Below, piece by piece: positions 1-7,279 of a stretch of 64,000 nucleotides of DNA; positions within the stretch are counted from its first letter, which is position 1, and each line of letters opens with the position of its first letter. Under the pieces are notes generated by a model. The model saw only the letters and a list, made by a program, of their open reading frames with translations. It was not told where the DNA came from and searched no databases. The stretch lies in NCBI GenBank assembly GCA_944381935.1, contig CALWMN010000002.1, positions 186,001 to 250,000 on the forward strand. Direction: 5' to 3'. This stretch comes from an uncultured Mediterraneibacter sp. (GTDB lineage: Bacteria; Bacillota; Clostridia; Lachnospirales; Lachnospiraceae). The translations under genes and the position numbers were made by a program.

Positions 1-179
1 TCTGGATTGCCCGTATCAATGCTGCGGCAAGGATGAACGGACTTTCCTACAGCAAGTTCATGCACGGGCTGAAGCTGGCAAATGTTGACATGAACAGGAA
101 AATGCTGGCTGAGCTGGCAGTAAACGACAAAGAGGCGTTTGCGACACTTGCGGCACTTGCAAAAGAGAAAGTGGCGTAG
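1..179 (+). CDS. rplT: 50S ribosomal protein L20, C-terminal part
   Basis: This is the last 58 codons of a gene cut by the window edge; the first two bases belong to an incomplete codon. The sequence [19 protein letters not shown] and the later NRKMLAELA and DKEAFATL blocks are the conserved C-terminal half of ribosomal protein L20. L20 binds 23S rRNA early in assembly of the large subunit and in many Firmicutes represses its own infC-rpmI-rplT operon. The upstream operon partners lie outside the window. A terminator follows 15 bases after the stop, so this is the operon end. Confidence 0.95.
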   Translation, partial: WIARINAAARMNGLSYSKFMHGLKLANVDMNRKMLAELAVNDKEAFATLAALAKEKVA

Positions 180-193
180 TAAAATAGAAGCAG

Positions 194-231
194 AGACCCG
201 GTCCCGATGGGGATTCGGGTTTTTCTTTTTT
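194..231 (+). terminator. Rho-independent terminator after rplT
   Basis: The hairpin has outer arms ACCCG and CGGGT and an inner TCCC/GGGGA stem, followed by a run of T with one C. It ends the ribosomal protein operon just before the Shine-Dalgarno site of the next gene. Confidence 0.75.
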
Positions 232-247
232 AAGGGGAGTGATGACT

Positions 248-1267
248 ATGAGAAACCATGAAGTGACAGCCTGCCAGCCGCTGCTGGGCCCCGACGGCAG
301 GATCACAGAGCCGGGCTGGGCGAGGCGTCCGGTATGGGAATATGACAGGAGCCAGATTACCTCTCCGGCATTCCGCATTAAGGAGTGGGACTACTATCTT
401 GTCATGAACGGGCAGTACGGGGCAGCTTTTACACTTTCGGACAACGGGTATGTGGGCCTGCAATCTGTTTCCCTGCTGGACTTCGGCGAAAAGTGGGAAC
501 ATACGGAGACAATCCTGACGCCGTTCCCTATGGGGAAGATGGGGATGCCATCTTCATCAGAGTCGGGAAAGACGGTATACCATGATAAAAGACTGAGGAT
601 GGAGTTCGCTGTGGAGGACGGGAAAAGGAAAATTTCCTGTGATTTTAAGGACTTTTATAAGGGAAAACCTCTCTACTGCGAGATCACACTTGAACAGCCG
701 GACATGGATTCGGTGGTGACGGCGACGCCATGGACAGGGAAGAAGGCGTTCTACTATAACAGAAAAATCAACTGCATGCCAGCCGGGGGATATCTGTCCT
801 GGGATGACCATACATTCTGGTTTTACCCGGATAAGGATTACGGGACTTTTGACTGGGGCAGGGGAGTGTGGCCCTATGATAATACGTGGTACTGGAGCTC
901 GGGCAACGGGACGATAGGAGGAAAGCCTTTCGGGTTTAATGTCGGATACGGCTTTGGAGATACAGCGGCAGCATCCGAAAATATCCTTTTTTATGACGGC
1001 ATCGGGCATAAGCTTGATGATGTCAGGTTCCATATTCCGAAAGATGATTTCATGAAGCCGTGGATGCTCTCATCGAGTGACGGCAGATTTGAGATGGAGT
1101 TTGTGCCGGTGCTCGACCGGGCAGCGCATCTGTCCGCCCTTGCCTTTGCATCGGACCAGCATCAGGTGTTCGGCAGGATGAGCGGACGTGCGGAGCTGGA
1201 TGACGGGACGTTTATTGAACTGAAGGACTTCATGTGCTTTGCGCAGAAGGTCCATAACCGATCTTAG
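248..1267 (+). CDS. DUF2804 family protein
   Basis: The 339-residue protein is rich in Trp, Tyr and Gly and matches my memory of the DUF2804 family. Conserved-looking blocks are ITEPGWARRPVWEYDR near the N-terminus, IKEWDYYLV, PFPMGKMGMPSSSESG and DWGRGVWPYDNTWYWSSG in the middle. The family is predicted to form a beta-rich lipocalin/hydroxysteroid-dehydrogenase-like barrel, but its function is not established. No signal peptide or membrane segment is seen. The start is set at ATG 248 because AAGGGGAG at 232-239 is about eight bases away; ATG 242 and GTG 239 are too close to that site. It stands alone between two regulatory elements. Confidence 0.7.
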   Translation: MRNHEVTACQPLLGPDGRITEPGWARRPVWEYDRSQITSPAFRIKEWDYYLVMNGQYGAAFTLSDNGYVGLQSVSLLDFGEKWEHTETILTPFPMGKMGMPSSSESGKTVYHDKRLRMEFAVEDGKRKISCDFKDFYKGKPLYCEITLEQPDMDSVVTATPWTGKKAFYYNRKINCMPAGGYLSWDDHTFWFYPDKDYGTFDWGRGVWPYDNTWYWSSGNGTIGGKPFGFNVGYGFGDTAAASENILFYDGIGHKLDDVRFHIPKDDFMKPWMLSSSDGRFEMEFVPVLDRAAHLSALAFASDQHQVFGRMSGRAELDDGTFIELKDFMCFAQKVHNRS

Positions 1268-1292
1268 AAGGGCAGAAAACATGAGAAAATCA

Positions 1293-1321
1293 TTGACATT
1301 CTTACTGCAACGTGATAAAGT
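1293..1321 (+). promoter_or_regulatory. Promoter for the T-box leader
   Basis: A perfect -35 box TTGACA at 1293-1298 is followed after 17 bases by TAAAGT at 1316-1321, a moderate -10 box. It lies just upstream of the T-box leader, as expected for its transcription start. Confidence 0.6.
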
Positions 1322-1327
1322 ACCTTT

Positions 1328-1622
1328 AAACCGATGAGGAAGGGCAAGTAACTTTGAAAAGCCGCTTCACAGAGAGCCGCAGGCGGTGGGATTGCGGTAT
1401 GACGGGCGCAGGGTGAATGGACTTCTGAGGGCGAACTGAAATTTGCAGTAGGGGAGCCGGAGATTTAACTCCGTTAACAAAGAAAGCATATGTTGGTATG
1501 CGTGAGAGGATGTAAGAAATGCATCAAGCCGGGTGGCACCGCAGGAGCTTTGTATTTACCGCTCTTGTCCCTGCAATTTGTTTTGCGGAGACAGGGGCGT
1601 TTTTATTTGCCCCGGGAGAAAA
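1328..1622 (+). promoter_or_regulatory. T-box riboswitch, tryptophan specifier
   Basis: The core T-box GGGTGGCACCGC lies at 1531-1542, preceded by antiterminator sequence. Stem I features are visible: AGAGAGCCG, GGCGGTGGGATTGCGG, and GAATGGACTTCTGAG on its 3' side. The codon TGG at 1418-1420 sits in the specifier position, so uncharged tRNA-Trp is the predicted ligand. A terminator hairpin with TCCCTG at about 1568 and CAGGGG at about 1592, followed by GTTTTTATTT, precedes the gene. Low charged tRNA-Trp should favour antitermination and expression of the downstream trpB. This specifier agrees with the gene it controls. Confidence 0.92.
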
Positions 1623-1676
1623 GAGGAAGGCTGTCCGACGACTTCTCTCGCGTCGAGAAAGGAGAAGAGAAAGAAA

Positions 1677-3062
1677 ATGAGTGAACAGAAAATCCCGTAC
1701 AAAATTTATCTTGAAGAGAGCGAGATGCCGAAAGAATGGTACAATGTCCGTGCCGATATGAAAAATAAGCCGGCGCCGCTTCTGAATCCGGCGACCCTGC
1801 AGCCGATGACGGCAAAAGAGCTGGGAGCAGTATTCTGTGAGGAGTTGGTCAAGCAGGAGCTGGACAATGACAACAGATATATTGAGATCCCGCAGAAGAT
1901 CAGGGACTTTTATAAAATGTACCGGCCGGCACCGCTGGTACGTGCGTACTGCCTGGAAGAAAAGCTTCAGACTCCGGCAAAGATCTATTATAAATTTGAG
2001 GGAAACAATACGAGCGGAAGCCACAAGCTCAATTCCGCAATTGCGCAGGCGTATTATGCAAAAGAGCAGGGACTCAAAGGCGTCACGACGGAGACGGGAG
2101 CCGGGCAGTGGGGAACCGCCCTGTCTATGGCATGCGCCTATCTGGATCTGGACTGCAAGGTGTTTATGGTAAAATGCTCCTACGAGCAGAAACCCTTCCG
2201 CCGCGAGGTAATGAGGACATACGGCGCGAGCGTCACGCCGTCGCCGTCTGACACGACAGAAGTCGGCAGAAAGATTCTTGCTGAGCATCCGGGGACGACA
2301 GGAAGCCTGGGATGTGCCATTTCGGAAGCCGTAGAGGTTGCCACTCATTCAGATGGCTACAGATATGTTCTGGGAAGCGTCTTAAACCAGGTGCTTTTGC
2401 ATCAGTCAGTGATCGGGGTTGAGACCAAAATTGCTATGGACAAATATGGAATAAAGCCGGATATTATCATCGGATGTGCGGGAGGGGGCTCTAATCTGGG
2501 AGGACTGATCTCTCCGTTCATGGGAGAGAAACTCAGAGGCGAGGCGGATTACAGGTTCATCGCGGTAGAGCCTGCATCCTGTCCGAGCCTGACACGGGGC
2601 GTGTTTGCATATGACTTCTGCGATACCGGAATGGTGTGCCCTCTGGCAAAGATGTACACTCTGGGAAGCGGGTTCATTCCCTCGGCAAACCATGCGGGAG
2701 GCCTGCGCTACCACGGCATGAGCTCCGTACTCTCACAGCTTTATCATGACGGCTATATGGAGGCACGCTCTGTAGAGCAGACCGCTGTATTTGAGGCGGC
2801 AGAACAGTTTGCAAGAGTGGAGGGCATCCTTCCTGCCCCGGAGAGCAGCCATGCGATCAGGGCTGCCATTGACGAAGCCCTGAAATGTAAGGAGACGAAA
2901 GAGGAGAAAACGATTCTTTTCGGACTTACAGGAACCGGCTATTTTGACATGGTAGCCTATGAGAAATATAACAACGGGGAGATGTCGGACTATATCCCAA
3001 CAGACGAGGACCTTAAGCCGGGATTTGACGGGATCCCGAAATTCCCGGGGAATATGGAGTAG
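1677..3062 (+). CDS. trpB: Tryptophan synthase beta chain, TrpB2 type
   Basis: This 461-residue PLP enzyme of the TrpB2 subgroup joins indole and serine to make tryptophan. The PLP-binding lysine is in NNTSGSHKLNSA (Lys near 117), GAGQWGTALS follows, and the phosphate loop GCAGGGSNLGG lies near 266-276. TrpB2 proteins are longer than ordinary TrpB (about 400 residues) and often occur without a neighbouring trpA, as here, so the enzyme may salvage free indole. The start at ATG 1677 follows AAAGGAG at 1658-1664. An upstream in-frame extension runs back into the T-box and is not real. Regulation by the tryptophan T-box directly upstream supports the assignment. Confidence 0.93.
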   Translation: MSEQKIPYKIYLEESEMPKEWYNVRADMKNKPAPLLNPATLQPMTAKELGAVFCEELVKQELDNDNRYIEIPQKIRDFYKMYRPAPLVRAYCLEEKLQTPAKIYYKFEGNNTSGSHKLNSAIAQAYYAKEQGLKGVTTETGAGQWGTALSMACAYLDLDCKVFMVKCSYEQKPFRREVMRTYGASVTPSPSDTTEVGRKILAEHPGTTGSLGCAISEAVEVATHSDGYRYVLGSVLNQVLLHQSVIGVETKIAMDKYGIKPDIIIGCAGGGSNLGGLISPFMGEKLRGEADYRFIAVEPASCPSLTRGVFAYDFCDTGMVCPLAKMYTLGSGFIPSANHAGGLRYHGMSSVLSQLYHDGYMEARSVEQTAVFEAAEQFARVEGILPAPESSHAIRAAIDEALKCKETKEEKTILFGLTGTGYFDMVAYEKYNNGEMSDYIPTDEDLKPGFDGIPKFPGNME

Positions 3063-3141
3063 GTATGCATTTCCGGGTTAAGGGTATGAATCGGACAGAA
3101 ATCATGAATTGTGGGTATTGTAGAAAAAAATAAAAAAACTA

Positions 3142-3170
3142 TTGACATTTTATCCCTTTAATAGTATTAT
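3142..3170 (+). promoter_or_regulatory. Promoter of the tRNA-Leu gene
   Basis: TTGACA at 3142-3147 is separated by exactly 17 bases from TATTAT at 3165-3170. It is near consensus and about 50 bases before the tRNA. Confidence 0.8.
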
Positions 3171-3222
3171 ATCATTTGTGACCGGCACAAAGTAAAAAGT
3201 GGCAGGCACAGTGATATAAGAT

Positions 3223-3306
3223 GCGGAAGTGTCGGAACTGGCAGACGAGCAAGACTAAGGATCTTGTGACATTCGTGTCGTGTGGGTTCAAGTCCCATCT
3301 TCCGCA
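3223..3306 (+). tRNA. tRNA-Leu (anticodon AAG)
   Basis: The 84-base class II tRNA has acceptor arm GCGGAAG (3223-3229) pairing with CTTCCGC (3299-3305) and discriminator A at 3306. The anticodon stem is CAAGA/TCTTG around the loop CTAAGGA, giving anticodon AAG, which reads CUU. A long variable arm follows, then the T arm GTGGG-TTCAAGT-CCCAT. CCA is not encoded. The 3' end from base 3286 is repeated at 10032: it is the attachment site of an integrated element, and the 3' part of this gene and its terminator are supplied by the element copy. Confidence 0.95.
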
Positions 3307-3356
3307 GTAGTAAAAAATAGTGGGAAGCCTTGTTTTACAGGCTTCCTGCTTTTTTT
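3286..3356 (+). repeat. Attachment site attL (direct repeat copy 1)
   Basis: This 71-bp segment covers the T loop and 3' acceptor end of the tRNA-Leu, the linker, and the tRNA terminator hairpin. It matches 10032-10102 except for G3332 versus A10078. It also encodes the last seven codons, including the stop, of the integrase on the other strand. Confidence 0.92.
3323..3356 (+). terminator. Terminator of the tRNA-Leu gene (element copy)
   Basis: GGAAGCCT at 3323-3330 pairs with AGGCTTCC at 3339-3346, followed by TGC and seven T. An identical hairpin at 10069-10102 is the displaced host copy. The integrase stop codon on the minus strand falls within the loop. Confidence 0.88.
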
Positions 3357-4696
3357 AGTGCTTGATTCTTTTGGTTACAGTTGGTTACACTTTTTATATT
3401 TTTATGGTTACATTTCAGGTCTCCTATGATTGCTTTTTCATAGGCGCTTTGCCTTTGCTTTTTTGTTTTGGTAGGAAACAGGTAATATGTCGCAGTAGTT
3501 TTAAAATCTTTATGCCCCGCAAAGTCTCTGATTTCTTCATTTGTCAATTCGTTTGAATTTGCCATGCCAGACAGACAAGTCTTTCTGATTTTGTGATTTG
3601 ACTTTTGAACTGTCTTGATTTTGCCGTTTAGTCTGCGTAGAACATTGCTGATTGCATAGTCGTGCATCCGTTCTCCGTCTGAATCTAAAAACAAGTAGCC
3701 TTTTTTAAATCCTCTTTGTTCGTTTGCCTCAATTATCATCTGGATAAAGTCTTGTGCCAGAGAAGTTAGAAACAACTCTCGTTCTGATGTTTGAGATTTA
3801 ACATAATTGACAATTTCATAACCGTTTCTGTGCCTTTCTCCATTGACCTTTTTGTACGTCTTTATTTCCTGCTTTGAAATGGTTATGGTATCGTCTGTTA
3901 AATCGTCCGTATGTAATGCGACTAATTCGCCTATTCGGAGAGCTAATGTAAAGTTGAGACACACACCGAGATATGCCGTATTTTTAGTTTTCTTATACTG
4001 TTCCAAGGCTAATTCGATGATTTGCTGTTTTTCATCTCCAATATAGACCTGCTGTTCAATAGACTTCTTTTCTTCTTTGGCAAATTTCTTGTATGAAATT
4101 CCCCGAACGTTGCGGGCAGTATTAGTCTGTACAATTTCATTTTCTATCGCATAATCATAAATCATATTGATTAAGGATTTCATTTCCTTATACTTGCGAT
4201 TCGTCAATTTATGCTTTGCCACCATATCAAGCATAAATTCTTTTAATTCTGAAACTTTAATATCCTTGAGTTTTCTGTCTGCAATCGGTTCGTTCGAGTA
4301 GTAGTGATTCCATACCCACTCCAGTTTGTAGGCATTTCCGTCACTTGTTTCTTTAGCTTTGTAATCAATCCATTTCTCGTACAATCCCCGCATAGTCTGT
4401 AATGTTTCTTTTTCTCTTTTTTCTGTATACCATTCAAGGATTGCTTTTTCTACCTTTTCACGGGTTGATTTTGCGATTTGCCTGCGACCAGATGAAACAT
4501 TTTCATCGGGCAGCTGAGTTCTCCACCTGCCGTCTTTTCCCTGCCAGATTTTGTGATTTTGTTCGTATTCCGCTATAATCTCCTTTTTTTTCATTTCAAG
4601 TTGTGATTCCAACTCATCTCTAGGAATAATATTAGCGTACTCAGAATTATTTAACAAGGTCACAATTTTTTTGAAGTCGGCAACTAACTTCTCCAT
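3335..4696 (-). CDS. int: Tyrosine-family site-specific integrase
   Basis: The 453-residue phage-type integrase is predicted to move the element in and out of the tRNA-Leu gene. The N-terminal part holds an arm-binding-like stretch (KDGRWRTQLPDENVSSGRRQ, residues 54-73). A SAM-like core-binding domain lies at about 95-200. The catalytic domain shows Arg254 in ALRIGELVALH, His368-x-x-Arg371 in HKIRKT, His395 in FAGHKDF, and Tyr404/405 in TATYYLF. The start at ATG 4696 follows AAAGGCGGTGG. The stop codon lies in the attachment repeat, the usual geometry of an integrase next to its own att site. Repeated TGGTTACA motifs at both element ends are likely arm sites for this protein. Confidence 0.93.
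   Translation of the reverse strand: MEKLVADFKKIVTLLNNSEYANIIPRDELESQLEMKKKEIIAEYEQNHKIWQGKDGRWRTQLPDENVSSGRRQIAKSTREKVEKAILEWYTEKREKETLQTMRGLYEKWIDYKAKETSDGNAYKLEWVWNHYYSNEPIADRKLKDIKVSELKEFMLDMVAKHKLTNRKYKEMKSLINMIYDYAIENEIVQTNTARNVRGISYKKFAKEEKKSIEQQVYIGDEKQQIIELALEQYKKTKNTAYLGVCLNFTLALRIGELVALHTDDLTDDTITISKQEIKTYKKVNGERHRNGYEIVNYVKSQTSERELFLTSLAQDFIQMIIEANEQRGFKKGYLFLDSDGERMHDYAISNVLRRLNGKIKTVQKSNHKIRKTCLSGMANSNELTNEEIRDFAGHKDFKTTATYYLFPTKTKKQRQSAYEKAIIGDLKCNHKNIKSVTNCNQKNQALKKAGSL
3372..3412. repeat. Candidate integrase arm-binding repeats, left end
   Basis: TGGTTACA occurs at 3372-3379, 3382-3389 and 3405-3412, just inside attL and within the 3' coding end of int. The same octamer occurs twice just inside attR. 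Direct repeats near both att cores are the usual layout of arm-type sites; binding is inferred. Confidence 0.55.
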
Positions 4697-4979
4697 TTAG
4701 CCACCGCCTTTCATACTCGGCACATCCTGCCATATCAGCCGACCTCGTATGACCTTAATATAAGGATAACATCTATCAGACGGTAAATAAAAGTTGTTGT
4801 CAATAAATTTTTGAAATTTGTTAATTATGCTATTGAATTAATCTATGAAACGCATAATTTTTGTAAAAATTGATTAAGTTATCCGCAAATTAGAAACAAT
4901 TTTAATTTTTTATTCTTTATTCTTAAAAATATACAAAATAAAAGCAGACCGCAATTATGGGTCTGCATCTTCGTTCATA
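4697..4979. other. AT-rich intergenic region upstream of int
   Basis: This 283-base stretch holds no credible gene. It is very AT-rich, with runs of A and T and a perfect 8-bp inverted repeat AATTATGC (4823-4830) / GCATAATT (4852-4859). The int promoter and further protein-binding sites are probably here, but no strong promoter could be picked out. Its right end carries the terminator of the XRE gene. Confidence 0.5.
4933..4966 (-). terminator. Terminator of the XRE regulator gene
   Basis: Read on the minus strand, GCAGACC pairs perfectly with GGTCTGC (4960-4966 with 4944-4950), followed by TTTTATTTT. It lies just after the stop of the gene at 4980-5186. Confidence 0.85.
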
Positions 4980-5186
4980 TTATACAGAATCTTTTTCATA
5001 GCACATAATGTCCGATACATCACAGTCAAGAATTTTACATAATGTTTCTATCGTGTGGGTACTGACATATGCGTTTTTCCTCAGTCTGCTTAATTGTCCC
5101 GCACTGAAATTAAATTCTTTTATCAATTTATACTGGCTTATGCCTTTATATCTCATTGTCTCCCAAAGTGGCGTATAAGTAATCAT
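4980..5186 (-). CDS. XRE/Cro-CI family helix-turn-helix regulator
   Basis: This 68-residue single-domain DNA-binding protein belongs to the short Cro/CI-type (YozG-like) class. The helix-turn-helix covers about residues 14-45, with QYKLIKEFNFSAGQLSRLRK as the core and HTIETLCKILDCDVSDIM as the typical last helices. It is divergent from the two-gene unit at 5280-6157, and the 93-base gap holds a strong promoter and a perfect inverted repeat. It is therefore probably the switch or copy-control repressor of the element. No partner antirepressor was recognised. Confidence 0.85.
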   Translation of the reverse strand: MITYTPLWETMRYKGISQYKLIKEFNFSAGQLSRLRKNAYVSTHTIETLCKILDCDVSDIMCYEKDSV

Positions 5187-5201
5187 TTTTTATACCTCTA
5201 C

Positions 5202-5255
5202 TTGAATATTATCCGTATGTGGGGTATAATCATATTAGCCATATTTGGCTAATAT
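5202..5255 (+). promoter_or_regulatory. Promoter with an operator-like palindrome
   Basis: TTGAAT at 5202-5207 and TATAAT at 5225-5230 are separated by 17 bases. Directly downstream, over the expected start point, lies a perfect inverted repeat with 9-bp arms: ATATTAGCC (5232-5240) and GGCTAATAT (5247-5255), six bases apart. A repressor bound there would block transcription of the 5280 unit. The divergent XRE protein is the obvious candidate, which is inference. Confidence 0.75.
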
Positions 5256-5279
5256 TATACAAACGAAAAGGAGAAGAGC

Positions 5280-5870
5280 ATGGAGAGGGAAGAACTTATA
5301 CAACGGCTGACCACCGCATATCCATTTCTTGAGGAACTGGAGAACATCAGCGCAGTCTGCGGACAGTGTGAAAATGGATTTTATGAGCATCAAAACAGGC
5401 AGCGAAAGCCCCGAAGAATCCGTAATATCGCGATTGTTATAGGCGTTCTGCTCTGTATCAGTGTTATTATGCAGGGGGCGGGGCTTGCAGATTTTATCCA
5501 GTATATGGTTATGATTGCCGCTATTATCGCAGTAATCTCATTTATCACAAACATGATCTGTAAAAAGCACCAAAAAGAAATACAGGCCTTTGCAGACAAG
5601 TATACTCAGTATGAAGAACACTTCCAGAAACGTCTGCAAGAGGACGGCGATTTGATTGATTTTATTCCCGACCAGTATCAGAGTACCTTTGCGGTTTCCT
5701 ATTTTCTGGACGTGATACGGACAGGAGCGGCAAAGGACTTGAACGAGGCGATACAGCAGTATTTAATCTATTCAGGGAATATTCAACAACAAAACGCTAT
5801 GGCTGATTTGGCCGCACAGGCACAGTCTATGCAGAATCAGCTTAATGCAATCAGAGATGAAATGCTGTAA
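5280..5870 (+). CDS. Membrane protein of unknown function
   Basis: I do not recognise this 196-residue protein. The first 37 residues are charged and contain a CGQCENGF motif. Two hydrophobic segments follow at about 47-69 (IRNIAIVIGVLLCISVIMQG) and 72-96 (IQYMVMIAAIIAVISF), with only a short turn between them. The rest is soluble and largely helical, with a Gln-rich end (IQQQNAMADLAAQAQSMQNQ). It looks like an inner-membrane hairpin protein with a cytoplasmic coiled-coil tail. The start at ATG 5280 follows AAAAGGAGAAG. It is co-transcribed with the next gene and repressible at the 5232-5255 palindrome. Possible roles are superinfection exclusion, membrane anchoring of replication, or phage defence; none is shown. 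Confidence 0.8.
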   Translation: MEREELIQRLTTAYPFLEELENISAVCGQCENGFYEHQNRQRKPRRIRNIAIVIGVLLCISVIMQGAGLADFIQYMVMIAAIIAVISFITNMICKKHQKEIQAFADKYTQYEEHFQKRLQEDGDLIDFIPDQYQSTFAVSYFLDVIRTGAAKDLNEAIQQYLIYSGNIQQQNAMADLAAQAQSMQNQLNAIRDEML

Positions 5871-5896
5871 ACTTTTGAAGAGAAAGGAAAATTGAT

Positions 5897-6157
5897 ATGA
5901 AAGAAGAAAATAAAAATCGCCTGAAGAAGGCGGGCAAGGTCGCTTCTGGATTGGGTAAGGCTTATGTACACGCTTCTCTTGGACTGGCAAAAGCCGCCGC
6001 TGATATTGCGCTGGGAACACATACACGGACAGGAGAGAACATAAAAAACAGACAGTTTAGCAAAGCTGTTGATGCTCTCAGGAATATAGGGCAGGATACC
6101 CCTGAACCGTCAACAAAGGCAAGCGACATTCCCGATTTGAAGAAGAAAGAGGAATAG
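5897..6157 (+). CDS. Small basic protein of unknown function
   Basis: This 86-residue protein, 26 bases after the membrane protein gene, is not recognised. It starts with a Lys-rich segment (MKEENKNRLKKAGKVASGLG), has an Ala/Gly/Leu-rich amphipathic stretch (VHASLGLAKAAADIALG), and ends in a charged tail (DIPDLKKKEE). It could be a small membrane-associated or nucleic-acid-binding protein. The start at ATG 5897 follows AGAGAAAGGAAAATTGAT. A strong hairpin terminator six bases after the stop ends the two-gene unit. Confidence 0.75.
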   Translation: MKEENKNRLKKAGKVASGLGKAYVHASLGLAKAAADIALGTHTRTGENIKNRQFSKAVDALRNIGQDTPEPSTKASDIPDLKKKEE

Positions 6158-6162
6158 TTATC

Positions 6163-6195
6163 AAAAACGGAGCGTTTCAAACACGCTCCGTTTTT
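6163..6195. terminator. Bidirectional terminator between convergent genes
   Basis: AAAAACGGAGCGT and ACGCTCCGTTTTT form a long perfect stem (6163-6175 with 6183-6195). Runs of A and T on the two sides make it functional in both directions, serving the gene at 5897 and the recombinase at 6199. Confidence 0.93.
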
Positions 6196-6198
6196 GTA

Positions 6199-7155
6199 TT
6201 ACCACTGATTTGCTATATATCTGTTCATCAGGTCTGAATCAATCCTGTTATGCCCTAACTGCTCCGTCACATACTTGAAACTGTCTGCCTTACTCATGCC
6301 GTTAGTTCTGCAATAGTCGTACTGAGCTTGAGCGAACATTTTCCGTATACTGTGAAACTCCTGATTTTTATAATAACTTTTGATGCTGACGCCTGTTTCT
6401 GTGTATGTACTCTTCATATGGCGTTCAAGGTTATTGAGCAGACTTCCCCTTTGTACAGGGCATGGTCTCTGATACGGGTTTGCACCGAGATGCTCTTTCA
6501 ACTGTTTCAGGTTCTGGACGTGTTCGCTGTTCTGGACACGGACATCCCTGTTCCTGCCGCCTTTTCCGTCCTCTATATGCACGGTAGCCGTTCCGTCTGT
6601 ATGGATATGAATATCCCTGTTCTGGATATGGCAGATTTCTTCATTTCTCGCACCACAGGCTTCTGCCAGTGTCAGGGCATTTGCCCCTGTGCTGAACTGT
6701 CTGTAGCTGGATTTGAGCGCCTGAAGATGATTGGCACGCATCGGAGAGCAGCGGACAGCCTTTGTTTGCCCCTGTGGTGTTTCTGCTTCTGACAGATTGA
6801 CGCTGGCGTGGAATGTGCTGTTAATATTTTTCTCAATCCCATTTAGCTGGCTTTTATAGCTTTTCAGTGTGTCGGTACTACAGTTTCCCTGCGTGGCGCA
6901 GTAGTTCAGCCAGCTTTGGGCGTGCTCAGCCCTTAACTGACTGGCTTTCCTTACCTCTGGATAGTGTTCCTTTACATAGTTGCAAAAATTCTTTGCCACG
7001 TCCTTGCGGGCGTTTAAAGTACTGTAGCTGTATATTTTTCCTGTCTTATTACCGCCATAGGCTTGTCCTTTTCCTTTGGCGGCGTGTTTGTCCGCCCCCA
7101 TATTTTTGTTGTGGCTTATTGCATGTAAGACTTGATTTTTCAGGCTTACGCTCAT
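6199..7155 (-). CDS. Second tyrosine recombinase
   Basis: The 318-residue integrase-fold protein is clearly different from the element's main integrase. The N-terminal region (about 45-135) resembles a SAM-like core-binding domain. A full catalytic set is visible: Arg170 in ACGARNEE, His268-x-x-Arg271 in EFHSIRKM, His302 in LGHNRID, and Tyr313 in NRYIANQW, so it should be active. The start at ATG 7155 follows GAGGGTGA. A long inverted repeat 30 bases upstream (7185-7233) is a candidate recombination or operator site. It may resolve multimers of the circular form, invert DNA or take part in excision; the sequence does not decide this. Confidence 0.88.
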   Translation of the reverse strand: MSVSLKNQVLHAISHNKNMGADKHAAKGKGQAYGGNKTGKIYSYSTLNARKDVAKNFCNYVKEHYPEVRKASQLRAEHAQSWLNYCATQGNCSTDTLKSYKSQLNGIEKNINSTFHASVNLSEAETPQGQTKAVRCSPMRANHLQALKSSYRQFSTGANALTLAEACGARNEEICHIQNRDIHIHTDGTATVHIEDGKGGRNRDVRVQNSEHVQNLKQLKEHLGANPYQRPCPVQRGSLLNNLERHMKSTYTETGVSIKSYYKNQEFHSIRKMFAQAQYDYCRTNGMSKADSFKYVTEQLGHNRIDSDLMNRYIANQW

Positions 7156-7184
7156 TCTGATTCACCCTCTTTCGCGTGTCGGTC

Positions 7185-7233
7185 ATGCTGGCATAGACAT
7201 GTTTCCCACAGGTCAACATGTTTATGCCAGCAT
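7185..7233. repeat. Inverted repeat, 18-bp arms
   Basis: The left arm at 7185-7202 begins ATGCTGGCATA and the right arm at 7216-7233 ends TATGCCAGCAT. They match at 17 of 18 positions, with a 13-base spacer TTCCCACAGGTCA. It sits just upstream of the second recombinase and opens a cluster of hairpins. Confidence 0.85.
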
Positions 7234-7279
7234 TTCTATATAAAAATGGTCAAAAATAAAAATCTTTCAGGCTAATACG

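Noticed and set aside
1533..1676. An N-terminal extension of trpB running back into the leader
   Set aside because: It would translate the T-box core and terminator; ATG 1677 has a proper Shine-Dalgarno site.
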